A stretch of 64,000 bases of DNA from an uncultured Bacteroidota bacterium (lineage in GTDB: Bacteria > Bacteroidota > Bacteroidia > Flavobacteriales > Flavobacteriaceae): NCBI GenBank assembly GCA_902583445.1, contig CACHVZ010000001.1:1-64000 (forward strand). Direction: 5' to 3'. Made by a program: the position numbers and the translations under genes. The notes beneath the pieces are model-generated. The model was not told where the DNA came from, ran no database searches, and was given only the letters and a program-made list of their open reading frames with translations. Below are positions 1 to 7,932 of this stretch, piece after piece; the stretch's first letter is position 1; each line of letters opens with the position of its first letter.

Positions 1-132
1 TTTTCTATAACTTATCCTGCAACAGAGGATTCTGAAGAGAGAGTGGACTATCAACATGAAAGTTATTATATACTAGATGGTAAGATTATAACGCTTAATC
101 AATATTCTATTAGAAATGTTCAACAAGATTAA
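1..132 (+). CDS. C-terminal end of an NTF2/SnoaL-like protein (partial)
   Basis: Frame 1 is open from the left edge to a TAA at 130-132, giving the last 43 residues of a protein whose start lies outside the window. The tail has a tyrosine-rich strand followed by a DGKI turn and another strand, the same pattern as the C-termini of the three NTF2-like lipoproteins that follow on the opposite strand (WNFNEDGKV, LNFNEDNKI). I infer a fourth family member, but 43 residues are too few to be sure. It is convergent with the next gene, and a two-way terminator at 261-292 lies between them. Confidence 0.5.
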   Translation, partial: FSITYPATEDSEERVDYQHESYYILDGKIITLNQYSIRNVQQD

Positions 133-260
133 TTGTTGAAAATTTGTAAATAACTAATATATTAATCTTAGATAGAAATTTAAATTAATTTATAAATTGA
201 TGATTATTTAAATAATTGGTTAATAGTCTATCTAGACAAATTCGTCATCTTTGACAATAA

Positions 261-292
261 AAAAACCCTCAAGAAAGCTCTTGAGGGTTTTT
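261..292. terminator. Bidirectional rho-independent terminator
   Basis: A perfect stem AAAAACCCTCAAG / CTTGAGGGTTTTT with a 6-nt loop. It has A and T tracts on both sides, so it can stop transcription from the partial plus-strand gene and from the minus-strand NTF2 genes. A second, weaker hairpin (AAATCTA-TG-TAGATTT followed by T) lies at 335-353. Confidence 0.8.
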
Positions 293-391
293 AATTAACC
301 ATAAACCAATTTATGTTCGCCGAAGCCAACAAGTAAATCTATGTAGATTTTTTAATTAAATTGGATAATGGGTATTAAAAATTATTAACAA

Positions 392-925
392 TTACTCATT
401 AAATGTTGCTAGTAATCCTCCTAGATCAAGATATTCAGTAACTGAATGAACTTTCCCATCTTCATTAAAATTCCAAACACAGTATTGTTTGAAATTAACT
501 GTTTTTCCAGTATTTGAATTTGTGACATTCCATGATCCATACATTCTGATATTATTTGGCCCGCTCATCATATTATCTGTTGGATAAAAGTTTCCACCCC
601 AAAATCCAACATCTGTTCCAGGAAGTCCACTACCTTCTGTAAATGATGCATTTTCAAAGTTTGCCATGTAAAAAGATATATTATCTTTCATCTGATCAAT
701 ACCTTCAACCATTTTTGAGTCAACTCCAGAAGGATAATATTTTATTGAGTCTGCAAAAATTGAAATTACTTTATCAAAATCCATTTCCTCATAACCTGCA
801 ATAAATCCGTCTTTAAGAGTTTGTACATTTTTTTCAAAAGTGTTTGTGTCAGTCTCACTAACTCCACTTGAAGGAGCTTCACATGAAACAAAGAGAATTA
901 AAAGTAATATAAGTAATTTTTTCAT
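392..925 (-). CDS. NTF2/SnoaL-like lipoprotein
   Basis: A 177-residue exported protein. The N-terminus is a lipoprotein signal (MKKLLILLLILFVSC) with the lipobox Cys at residue 15. The mature part has the SnoaL-like cone-fold layout: an N-terminal helix (residues 30-50, GYEEMDFDKVISIFAD), a substrate-side helix pair, and C-terminal strands ending in VWNFNEDGKVHSVTEYLD. It starts 5 bp after the stop of its paralogue at 931-1479, so the two form an operon. SnoaL-like proteins are small alpha+beta barrels that bind or isomerise small molecules; no substrate can be read from the sequence. Confidence 0.75.
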   Translation of the reverse strand: MKKLLILLLILFVSCEAPSSGVSETDTNTFEKNVQTLKDGFIAGYEEMDFDKVISIFADSIKYYPSGVDSKMVEGIDQMKDNISFYMANFENASFTEGSGLPGTDVGFWGGNFYPTDNMMSGPNNIRMYGSWNVTNSNTGKTVNFKQYCVWNFNEDGKVHSVTEYLDLGGLLATFNE

Positions 926-930
926 ATCGG

Positions 931-1479
931 TTAATTTTTATTTGATTCAACATATTGTTCAATTTGAACTTGCATTCCATTGACATCCATCCAGTCTGAG
1001 AAAGATACAATTTTATTATCCTCATTAAAATTTAATACACCATACCATTTATTATAAACAGGTGCTCCAGTTCCTGAATGTATACTAGACCAAGTACCAT
1101 ATATTCTCATAACCTCAGGAGTTGAGTTTGTTTCTCCTTGAGAGTAAAGCGAACCTGCCCAATATGCATATTCAGAACCTACAAGACCTTCACCTGGATT
1201 AAATGTTATTTCATCAAAGTTTTCAAAGTAACCTAACACAGCTGCTTCAAATTCATCATAACCTAATAATACATTACCGTTATAATTAGGAGGACTCCAT
1301 TGAACAGAATCAGCTACAACACTCATTAATAAATCAATATCTTCATTGTAGAACCCTTGAGTAAACGTTTCCCAAGAATTAATTTGCTGTTCAAATTTAT
1401 TTTTGTTTTCCTCAGTTACTACTGAGTTTGTACATGAGACCATTATTAATAGTCCAAAAATTAGAATTGTTTTTTTCAT
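931..1479 (-). CDS. NTF2/SnoaL-like lipoprotein
   Basis: A 182-residue paralogue of the two neighbouring genes, with a lipoprotein signal (MKKTILIFGLLIMVSC). The helix containing GFYNEDIDLLMSVVADSVQW, the segment MRIYGTWSS and the tail VLNFNEDNKIVSFSDWMDVNG match equivalent places in the protein at 392-925, so this is a tandem duplication that has diverged a good deal. It is the first gene of a two-gene operon. Function is unknown beyond family membership. Confidence 0.75.
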   Translation of the reverse strand: MKKTILIFGLLIMVSCTNSVVTEENKNKFEQQINSWETFTQGFYNEDIDLLMSVVADSVQWSPPNYNGNVLLGYDEFEAAVLGYFENFDEITFNPGEGLVGSEYAYWAGSLYSQGETNSTPEVMRIYGTWSSIHSGTGAPVYNKWYGVLNFNEDNKIVSFSDWMDVNGMQVQIEQYVESNKN

Positions 1480-1507
1480 ATTTTAAATTTTTGTAATTAT
1501 CAAAAAT

Positions 1508-1538
1508 AAAAAAACCCTTGATAATCAAGGGTTTTTAT
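1508..1538. terminator. Rho-independent terminator, both orientations
   Basis: The perfect stem AAAACCCTTGA / TCAAGGGTTTT has a 3-nt loop (1511-1535) and A/T tracts on both sides. It separates the NTF2 gene at 1556-2080 from the two-gene NTF2 operon downstream, so the third paralogue is its own transcription unit. Confidence 0.8.
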
Positions 1539-1555
1539 TTTATAAAAAATTAAAA

Positions 1556-2080
1556 TTATTTGATTGGATCCTCGTCATATGCCTCAACAAATTTTGTTCT
1601 ATCATAAAAAGCTCCAGTCCATTGAATCTTTTTATCTTCTCCAACAAAAAATGTAGCACTATGATATGGAACTGTAATTGATGTATCATCATTTGAAAAG
1701 GTTTGTGGTCCCCAGCTTAAAAGAATATTAAAATCGAACTCTTCTCCATTCTCATTAGTATCTTTTCCTTTCATTGCAAGATAGTTTGTATCCTCGCCTG
1801 AGGAAATTTTCCAGATACCTGTTGTTGTCTCAAGCATTGCCTTAATTTGATCCTTTCCTTCCATGTTTACCCCATTTGGGAAAGACCACATAGCAGTATC
1901 TGAGTATAAATTCATTACAGATTCAATATCTCCAGAATTCATAGCCTCATACTGACTGTTAATTAATTCAACTAATTCAGTCTCATCTATTACAACAGGA
2001 TAATCTGAGTCAGCTTGTGCTGGAGTTTCACAACTTAAAATTGCAAAACCCATTAGTAGTGTTAAAAATATTTTTTTCAT
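1556..2080 (-). CDS. NTF2/SnoaL-like lipoprotein
   Basis: A 174-residue lipoprotein with signal MKKIFLTLLMGFAILSC. The mature part begins with a helix (residues 35-60, INSQYEAMNSGDIESVMNLY) and the typical SnoaL segment SDTAMWSFPNG, followed by a hydrophobic strand with LLSWGPQTFSNDD and a tail FFVGEDKKIQWTGAFYDRT. It is the most distant of the three paralogues and lies apart, with its own terminator. The ligand or reaction is unknown. Confidence 0.75.
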   Translation of the reverse strand: MKKIFLTLLMGFAILSCETPAQADSDYPVVIDETELVELINSQYEAMNSGDIESVMNLYSDTAMWSFPNGVNMEGKDQIKAMLETTTGIWKISSGEDTNYLAMKGKDTNENGEEFDFNILLSWGPQTFSNDDTSITVPYHSATFFVGEDKKIQWTGAFYDRTKFVEAYDEDPIK

Positions 2081-2139
2081 TTTTAAATTGATTTAGTAGT
2101 TAATTACTAAATATAGTATATATTTTATAAATTCGATAC

Positions 2140-3018
2140 ATGAGAAAAATTTTTACAATTACTATACTGTTTTTAATTTCTATCAATTTTGTTTTTGCTC
2201 AGAGTCAAGTATTCGATAACCTAAAAATGGAGAGCGAGATTCTTAGTATGGAAAGAAAATATTCTATTTATCTTCCTCCTGACTATGAGACATCATCTAG
2301 AAGCTATCCTGTTCTATATCTTCTTCACGGACTTGGTGATGACCATACAGGATGGGTCCAATTCGGTGAGGTAAAAAAAATTGCTGATGAATCTATCATT
2401 AATGGTGATGCAACTCCAATGATAATTGTTATGCCTGACGCAAATACTGGGTATGTTGGGTATATTAATATACCATCTGAAAATTGGCTTTATGAGGATT
2501 TCTTTTTTAATGAACTAATGCCACATGTAGAGTCAAAATATAGAATTAAATCAGAAAAAAGATTTAGAGCTATCTCAGGATTATCTATGGGTGGTGGAGG
2601 AACTCTAATATATGCATTACATCGACCTGATCTTTTTTCTGCAGCTGCTCCTTTAAGTCCTGCAATAGGACCTACTACCCCTAAGGAATTTATTGAATGG
2701 ATTTTTAGAAATAATTATGATTATAATTATGATTTTGATTTTATTCAAAAAGATTTAGATGCCTTATTAGAGTTTAATCATCCTAGAATTTTAATTAATA
2801 AAATCCCCCTAAGTAAAATAAATTCCGTTAGATGGTTTATTGATACAGGAGATGATGACTACCTATATGAAGATAGCAGTTTACTTCATATTGACTTTAG
2901 TGATAGAGGAATCAACCATGAATATAGGGTCAGAGATGGAGCTCACACATGGACCTACTGGCGTGAATCACTTCCAACTGTTTTAGAATTTGTATCACAG
3001 GGGTTTCATTCATTTTAA
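2140..3018 (+). CDS. Secreted alpha/beta-hydrolase esterase (esterase D / tributyrin-esterase family)
   Basis: 292 residues with a signal peptide (about 1-20, cut after VFA). The nucleophile elbow G-L-S-M-G places the catalytic serine at residue 149, the motif YLLHGLGDD near residue 65 forms the oxyanion-hole region, the acid is probably in DTGDDD, and the catalytic histidine is H269 in DGAHTW. This matches the PF00756 'putative esterase' family, which includes acetyl-xylan/feruloyl-type esterases and antigen-85-like enzymes. It is probably periplasmic and cleaves an ester on a carbohydrate or small molecule; the substrate is not determined. It stands alone, divergent from the NTF2 genes and convergent with the YceI gene 1 bp away. 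Confidence 0.85.
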   Translation: MRKIFTITILFLISINFVFAQSQVFDNLKMESEILSMERKYSIYLPPDYETSSRSYPVLYLLHGLGDDHTGWVQFGEVKKIADESIINGDATPMIIVMPDANTGYVGYINIPSENWLYEDFFFNELMPHVESKYRIKSEKRFRAISGLSMGGGGTLIYALHRPDLFSAAAPLSPAIGPTTPKEFIEWIFRNNYDYNYDFDFIQKDLDALLEFNHPRILINKIPLSKINSVRWFIDTGDDDYLYEDSSLLHIDFSDRGINHEYRVRDGAHTWTYWRESLPTVLEFVSQGFHSF

Positions 3019-3019
3019 T

Positions 3020-3544
3020 CTAGTTAAAATATAAGTCAAATTCTAAATTGATTTCGTCATCAATTTTTCTTGTAAGTAATGATGGTCTTTTGACTAAAAA
3101 CTCTGTCAAGGAAACACTAAATTTTCCGAATAACTTTGTTATTCCATCAAGTTGAGTAACTTCAGCTAATATTTTAAAGTCTTTTTCAATTCCGTGAAAA
3201 TTCAGAGTTCCCTCAAATATTATTTCTCCGTTTTCTTGTTTAACATCAGCAGACTTAAAAATAACATTTGGAAACTGAAGTGCATCTAGTACTCTTAATG
3301 AATTACTATCTAAACTTGAATTACCACTTTTAAAGTCACTAACTTTTAATACAATACCAATATTTGAAATAGACTCATCTTCTATCTGAATTAGTCCTGA
3401 TATATTTTTATTTTCAGCTGCCCATTTATGCAAAAAATGCTTACCAGTATAACTAATAGAAGATCTTTCTGAATCAGCTCTCTTAATTTCTTGAGAGATT
3501 AAATTACTAGAAGTGAGCAGGAATATAAAGGCAAGTAATCTCAT
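3020..3544 (-). CDS. YceI-family periplasmic lipid-binding protein
   Basis: 174 residues with a signal peptide (about 1-17). The mature part is an antiparallel beta-barrel of YceI type: SISYTGKHFLHKWAAE near the start, a strand repeat with GTLNFHGIEKDFKI, and FSVSLTEFLVKRPSLL near the end. YceI proteins are lipocalin-like and bind isoprenoids such as quinone precursors. It is the last gene of an operon whose first gene encodes a Rieske lipoprotein; its ATG overlaps the preceding stop (TAATG), which suggests coupled translation and a shared redox role. Confidence 0.85.
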   Translation of the reverse strand: MRLLAFIFLLTSSNLISQEIKRADSERSSISYTGKHFLHKWAAENKNISGLIQIEDESISNIGIVLKVSDFKSGNSSLDSNSLRVLDALQFPNVIFKSADVKQENGEIIFEGTLNFHGIEKDFKILAEVTQLDGITKLFGKFSVSLTEFLVKRPSLLTRKIDDEINLEFDLYFN

Positions 3545-4179
3545 TAGAAATCAAGTATAATTGTAATCATAGCAAGAGTATAACTAGCTACTGCAGTATA
3601 TGCTGCATTTTTATGAATTTCTCTGTACTTATTAGACTCATGTTGTTTGTCTGAATAAATATTTGTCACTATCATAGCAGGAATATGAACATTTGCTAAT
3701 ATTTTATGAAGTTTTATATTATTTATCCCCTCCTTTTCTCTACTAACAAGTGGGGGTGGAGTAAATAAAGATAGGCCTGCTCCAGTAAAATATGAAGCAG
3801 TTACAATCTTACCAAGTTTTTTATGTGTATCATAAACACTGTAATCACCATTATACATTTTACCACCAAGAATACCTTGATAAATCATACCAGCAAAAGT
3901 TATGTAGCCTATAATTTGGTGAGCTTTCAGCATTTTTTCTCTTACTATAAGTTCCTTTTCTCTATTTTCTATAGTAAGATTTGAAATACCAGTCTTTCTA
4001 AACAAACCCTTTTCACCCCAAAGAATTTTTTGAGTAAATATCATCTTCTCTGGAAGTAGAATTGGTTCCTCATCTACGATTAAGTTTTCAAACTCCTCAA
4101 AAAAATTGCTCTGGGAAATCGAAAAGTTAAATGTAAGTATCAATAAAAAAAAATAATATCTATACTTACTGTTCTTCAT
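3544..4179 (-). CDS. Exported/membrane protein with cytochrome b561-like histidine pattern
   Basis: 211 residues: a signal peptide (about 1-22), a soluble segment to about residue 85, then about four hydrophobic helices. Histidines fall at helix ends (KAHQIIGY, YDTHKKLGK, KLHKILANVHIP, REIHKNAAY), the arrangement expected of a small four-helix haem b protein. I infer a membrane cytochrome from this pattern and from its place between a Rieske protein and YceI, a known partner of b561 proteins; there is no haem motif that proves it. It starts 1 bp after the Rieske stop and overlaps the YceI start by 1 bp. Confidence 0.55.
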   Translation of the reverse strand: MKNSKYRYYFFLLILTFNFSISQSNFFEEFENLIVDEEPILLPEKMIFTQKILWGEKGLFRKTGISNLTIENREKELIVREKMLKAHQIIGYITFAGMIYQGILGGKMYNGDYSVYDTHKKLGKIVTASYFTGAGLSLFTPPPLVSREKEGINNIKLHKILANVHIPAMIVTNIYSDKQHESNKYREIHKNAAYTAVASYTLAMITIILDF

Positions 4180-4180
4180 T

Positions 4181-4702
4181 CTAGGATGTAGTTACTGTTA
4201 ATGTATCCCCTGAAAGTGAAGCATCATATTTTTTTAATCCACCAGAAGTGGCACCTGAATTACAATCTTTTACATTACTACCATCAATATTAAAACTATT
4301 TCCATGTGTACGACATGTAAATTCATTATTAGAATATGACCATGAATTTTTAGAGCCGTTGTGAGGACAACAATTATCAAAAGCCCTAAACTCAGTGTTA
4401 GAAATTTTCAAAATTATCATATCGATTGACAACAAGTTAATAAAATCACCTGGATTTGTTAGATTACTAAATGTAGAATTTGATAGATCAATTGTTACCA
4501 TACTACCTGATTGATTAATACCATCATTAGTTTGAGAACTAGAACCTTGTGAGCTTTGACCAGTACTGCCAGTTATATTAGAATTTGAGCTGTAGGAAGA
4601 TCCTTCGTCATCTGATTTTGAACATGCTTGGATAAAGGATAATCCAAAAAAGGCAAACGTTACAGTTGGACATGTATTTTGCAAAAATTTTCTTCTTTTC
4701 AT
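4181..4702 (-). CDS. Rieske [2Fe-2S] lipoprotein
   Basis: The [2Fe-2S] ligands are plain: C-P-H (in NCCPHNGS) and C-R-T-H (in FTCRTHGNSFN), with 17 residues between the two pairs. The reading frame extends upstream to 4756, but the start at 4702 is preferred because it gives MKRRKFLQN followed by a hydrophobic stretch and a lipobox ending SFIQAC, a normal lipoprotein signal with a Tat-like RR. A serine/glycine/asparagine-rich linker (about residues 30-60) tethers the domain. It leads the operon with the multi-His membrane protein and YceI, which suggests a small periplasmic electron-transfer module. Confidence 0.85.
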   Translation of the reverse strand: MKRRKFLQNTCPTVTFAFFGLSFIQACSKSDDEGSSYSSNSNITGSTGQSSQGSSSQTNDGINQSGSMVTIDLSNSTFSNLTNPGDFINLLSIDMIILKISNTEFRAFDNCCPHNGSKNSWSYSNNEFTCRTHGNSFNIDGSNVKDCNSGATSGGLKKYDASLSGDTLTVTTS

Positions 4703-4796
4703 AACTAAAAATTTATCTAAACTAATATGATTAATCGTTTTAAAAATAAATATCATTATTTTTAATATTCTTTTAACGTATAAGTAAACAAGTATT

Positions 4797-5882
4797 TTGA
4801 AAAAATTTAGAGTAAAAAAAGATATAAAAGTTGCAGAGACTCTCCCAGGAAGATTTTATAAAGACCCTGATATATTTAATGAGGTCAAAGAAAAAATTTT
4901 TGTTAAATCCTGGCAGTATATTGGTCACAATAATATAATGCCTGTAAATATTAATACATATCCATTCAATTTTTTAAATAACTTTATTAATGAGCCTTTA
5001 ATATTGGTAAGAGATAATAATGATAATTTTAAATGTCTTTCTAATGTATGTACTCACAGAGCAAATATCATAGTTGACCATCCTTGCGAACTAAAAAGTA
5101 TTAGGTGTAATTACCATGGAAGAAAATTTGATCTTAATGGTAAATTCAAGTTCATGCCAGACTTTGAAGAAACAAAAGACTTTCCAAGAGACTGTGAAAA
5201 TTTAAAAAGCTTTCCAATATCTAATTTTGGACCTTTTTTATTTACTAGTTTAGAGCCAGGTTTTAACATTCAAGAAGTCTTTAATGAAATTCAGAATCGA
5301 TTATCATTTTTTGATTTTAATTCTTTAGATGTTAGACCTGATCTTTCCATTGACCATCTTGTAAATGCTAATTGGGCAATATATTGTGAAAATTATTTAG
5401 ATCCATTTCATATTCCTTTTGTACACAAAGATCTTACTAAAGTCCTTGATATAGATAAGTATAAATGTGAATTATATGAAAATTATAATCTACAAATTGG
5501 ATATGCATCAGAGGGTGAAGATTTTTTTGAACTTCCTGCAAATCACATTGACTTTGGAAATAAGATTAGTGCTTATTATTATTGGATATATCCCAATATT
5601 ATGCTTAATTTCTATCCATGGGGATTATCTATAAATATTGTTACTCCATTAGATATAAATAGAACCAAAGTATCATTTATTCAATTTATGTTGGATGAAA
5701 CCAAATATGATTCTGGAGCAGGTGGAATGATAGATAAAGTAGAAAGAGAGGACGAATTTGTAGTTGAACAAGTAAGTAAAGGATTAGAATCAAGATACTA
5801 TAGTACAGGAAGATTCTCTCCTACAAAAGAATTAACTATACATCATTTTCACAGATTAATTTCTGAATCTTTAAATAGTTAA
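4797..5882 (+). CDS. Rieske non-haem iron oxygenase, alpha subunit
   Basis: 361 residues, starting at a TTG. No downstream ATG keeps the usual N-terminal part ETLPGRFYKDPDIF. The Rieske centre is C-T-H (NVCTHRAN) and C-N-Y-H (RCNYHGRKFD). The catalytic mononuclear iron site is D-x-x-H-x4-H in ENYLDPFHIPFVH near residue 200. Family members (choline, carnitine, aromatic and betaine oxygenases) hydroxylate or demethylate small substrates using a separate reductase. No dedicated reductase lies beside it, although flavoproteins are encoded just downstream. The substrate cannot be named; the overall layout resembles the choline/carnitine monooxygenase branch. Confidence 0.85.
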   Translation: MKKFRVKKDIKVAETLPGRFYKDPDIFNEVKEKIFVKSWQYIGHNNIMPVNINTYPFNFLNNFINEPLILVRDNNDNFKCLSNVCTHRANIIVDHPCELKSIRCNYHGRKFDLNGKFKFMPDFEETKDFPRDCENLKSFPISNFGPFLFTSLEPGFNIQEVFNEIQNRLSFFDFNSLDVRPDLSIDHLVNANWAIYCENYLDPFHIPFVHKDLTKVLDIDKYKCELYENYNLQIGYASEGEDFFELPANHIDFGNKISAYYYWIYPNIMLNFYPWGLSINIVTPLDINRTKVSFIQFMLDETKYDSGAGGMIDKVEREDEFVVEQVSKGLESRYYSTGRFSPTKELTIHHFHRLISESLNS

Positions 5883-5884
5883 TA

Positions 5885-6844
5885 TTATCTCTTAATAATT
5901 GTGGAAAGAATTTTTTGAGAATGATCTCGAGAATTTTCAATAAACCATTTATTTGTCTTTAATCCTCCACAGATAACCCCGGCAAGAAATACTCCATAAA
6001 TATTAGTTTCCATGGTTTCCTCATTGTATAATGGGGTTTTAAATTCATCGTCATTTATCTTAACTCCAAGCTTTTTAAGTATTTCGTAATTTGGAAGATA
6101 TCCAGTCATTGCTAATACAAAATCATTATTTATTTTTTCCACTCCAGTGGGAGTTTTAATCAATATTGTATTATTCTTGATTTCAAGAATCTCTGATTCA
6201 TAGAATGCTTTTATTTCACCACTTTCAATTCTATTTACAATATCAGGCTTTACCCAATATTTAATATTACCTCCAATCTCCTTTTCCCTTATAATCATTG
6301 TAACACTGTTAGCACCTTTTCTATATGTATCGAGAGCTACATCAACTGCTGAGTTTCCTGCACCTACAATTGCTATATCCATTTTATAATATGGATGAGA
6401 CTCATTATAATAATGTAATACTTTGTCAAGTTCTTCACCTGGAATATTTAACAGATAAGGTATATCATAAAACCCTGTACATATAACTATGTTTTTAGAT
6501 TTCTTTATACCATTTCTGGTATTTAGAATAAAAAGTGATTCTTTTTTCTCTATCTCTAAAACTTCATTATATAAATCCAAGTTGAGATCCCAAGAATCAC
6601 ATACTCTCCTATAATATTCTAGAGCCTCAGTCCTTGTTGGCTTAACATTATGAGAAATAAATGGGATTTCACCGATCTCGAGCTTATCTGAAGTAGAAAA
6701 AAAAGTTGTGTTAACGGGATAATTATAAATTGAATTAACAAGCATTCCCTTATCAACTATTAAATAATCTAAATTATTTTTTTTTGCTTCAATACCACAA
6801 GCGAGTCCAATAGGGCCAGCACCAATAATTATTAGGTCTTTCAT
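5885..6844 (-). CDS. YpdA-family FAD/NADPH thiol-disulfide reductase-like flavoprotein
   Basis: 319 residues. An FAD-binding Rossmann motif (IIGAGPIGLACG) starts at residue 6, and a second dinucleotide motif (IAIVGAGNSAVDVAL) lies near residue 160 for NADPH. The order and the FFSTSDKLEIGEIPF segment match the YpdA/Bdr family, which lacks the CxxC of thioredoxin reductase. YpdA reduces bacillithiol disulfide in Firmicutes and is widespread in Bacteroidota. It is divergent from the flavodoxin-fold gene through a 55-bp gap holding two promoter-like boxes. Confidence 0.8.
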   Translation of the reverse strand: MKDLIIIGAGPIGLACGIEAKKNNLDYLIVDKGMLVNSIYNYPVNTTFFSTSDKLEIGEIPFISHNVKPTRTEALEYYRRVCDSWDLNLDLYNEVLEIEKKESLFILNTRNGIKKSKNIVICTGFYDIPYLLNIPGEELDKVLHYYNESHPYYKMDIAIVGAGNSAVDVALDTYRKGANSVTMIIREKEIGGNIKYWVKPDIVNRIESGEIKAFYESEILEIKNNTILIKTPTGVEKINNDFVLAMTGYLPNYEILKKLGVKINDDEFKTPLYNEETMETNIYGVFLAGVICGGLKTNKWFIENSRDHSQKILSTIIKR

Positions 6845-6858
6845 AATACAAGAATTAA

Positions 6859-6866
6859 CAAATTTA
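6859..6866 (-). promoter_or_regulatory. Candidate -7 box for the YpdA-like gene
   Basis: Minus-strand TAAATTTG fits the Bacteroidota consensus TAnnTTTG and ends 15 bp before the ATG. I see no clear -33 TTTG, so it rests on the -7 match and position only. Confidence 0.35.
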
Positions 6867-6868
6867 TT

Positions 6869-6876
6869 TAATTTTG
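6869..6876 (+). promoter_or_regulatory. Candidate -7 box for the flavodoxin-fold reductase gene
   Basis: Plus-strand TAATTTTG fits TAnnTTTG, 23 bp before the TTG start at 6900 and back-to-back with the box for the divergent gene. The -33 element is not obvious. Confidence 0.35.
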
Positions 6877-6899
6877 TTTACTAATTTTAACTTTTACCA

Positions 6900-7475
6900 T
6901 TGAATAATTTAGTAATTGTTGGGCATCCAGATAAAAATTCTTTTTGCCACAACGGAATCTTTAATAAAATTCACAAGATTCTTAATGATCATCCCACTCA
7001 AAATATAAAAACTATAGATCTATATGAAGATAAACTTCATAGAGATAAAAAAGTCTTAATTGAAAATTATAAAAAAATGGTCTCATGGTCAGATAGGATA
7101 TATTTTATTTCTCCCGTCTGGTGGTTTAGACTTACTCCAAAGATGGAAACTTTTTTTGATGAAGTTTTTACCCCAGGTTTTGCATATGAATTTGTCAATA
7201 TCACCAAAACATATGCATATCCAAGATCATTTCTTAAAAAGAAAAAAATTAGATGCTACCTTACACATGGCGCACCATCTTTACCGGTTAAAACAATATA
7301 TTTAAATTCCGTTAAATTAAGACTTGTTCTTGGTGTATTTACATTTGTTTTTGGTTGGGGTGGAAATTGGAGTAATACAAAACAGTTTTGGTCAGTTCCA
7401 TTTGTCTCAGACAAAAAAAGACAAAAATATCTTAAAGTAGTAGAGAGAGATTTAAGAAGAGATTGTAGAAAATGA
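6900..7475 (+). CDS. NAD(P)H:quinone oxidoreductase-like flavodoxin-fold protein
   Basis: 191 residues starting at TTG (NNLVIVGHPDKNSFCHNGI). The first beta strand and phosphate loop (VGHPDKNSFC), the segment IYFISPVWWFRLTPKMETFFDEVF near residue 65, and the later LTHGAPS are typical of the KefF/MdaB/NQO1 family (flavodoxin-like fold, FMN or FAD), which carries out two-electron reduction of quinones. Residues 70-110 are the usual dimer-side flavin-binding region. The stop overlaps the ATG of the DUF1643 gene, so the two are co-translated. Confidence 0.8.
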   Translation: MNNLVIVGHPDKNSFCHNGIFNKIHKILNDHPTQNIKTIDLYEDKLHRDKKVLIENYKKMVSWSDRIYFISPVWWFRLTPKMETFFDEVFTPGFAYEFVNITKTYAYPRSFLKKKKIRCYLTHGAPSLPVKTIYLNSVKLRLVLGVFTFVFGWGGNWSNTKQFWSVPFVSDKKRQKYLKVVERDLRRDCRK

Positions 7476-7927
7476 TTCGAGGTGCTGAGTTTAGTTTTGA
7501 TAAGAAAGAGAGATATTCACTAAAGAGAGAGTGGGATAAATCTAAAAATAAAATTCTATATATAATGTATAATCCATCTTTGGCTGATCATAAAAGTGAT
7601 GATCCAACAACTCGTAGACTTATAAATTTTACAAAAAAATTTAATTACGGTGGTTTTTTGGTGGCTAATATTTTTACTAAAATTACACCAAACCCAAAAG
7701 AGATTGATAAGTCTAAAGGGATATCAGATAAAAACTTTGAGAAGCTAATAGAATTAATTAATAAAGTTGATCAAATAGTTTATGCATGGGGTAATTCCTT
7801 TGAAGAACCTCAATTTTTAAAAGAACTAATTTTATGTCCTAAATGTTTTGGAAAAAATCTTAATGGAACTCCAAAACATCCATTATATCTTCCATCAAGT
7901 TCTAGGCTAGAAAGCTACAGAGATTAG
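7472..7927 (+). CDS. DUF1643 family protein
   Basis: 151 residues. It begins 4 bp inside the preceding gene (ATGA overlap). The stretch YIMYNPSLADHKSDDPTTRR followed by NYGGFLVANIFTKITPNPKE (about residues 30-75) is the hallmark of DUF1643, a small soluble family often carried near mobile or accessory genes. The function is not established. A later AWGNS and a CPKC pair (about residue 130) could bind a metal, but the second half of a zinc site is not seen. Confidence 0.8.
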   Translation: MIRGAEFSFDKKERYSLKREWDKSKNKILYIMYNPSLADHKSDDPTTRRLINFTKKFNYGGFLVANIFTKITPNPKEIDKSKGISDKNFEKLIELINKVDQIVYAWGNSFEEPQFLKELILCPKCFGKNLNGTPKHPLYLPSSSRLESYRD

Positions 7928-7932
7928 TTTAA

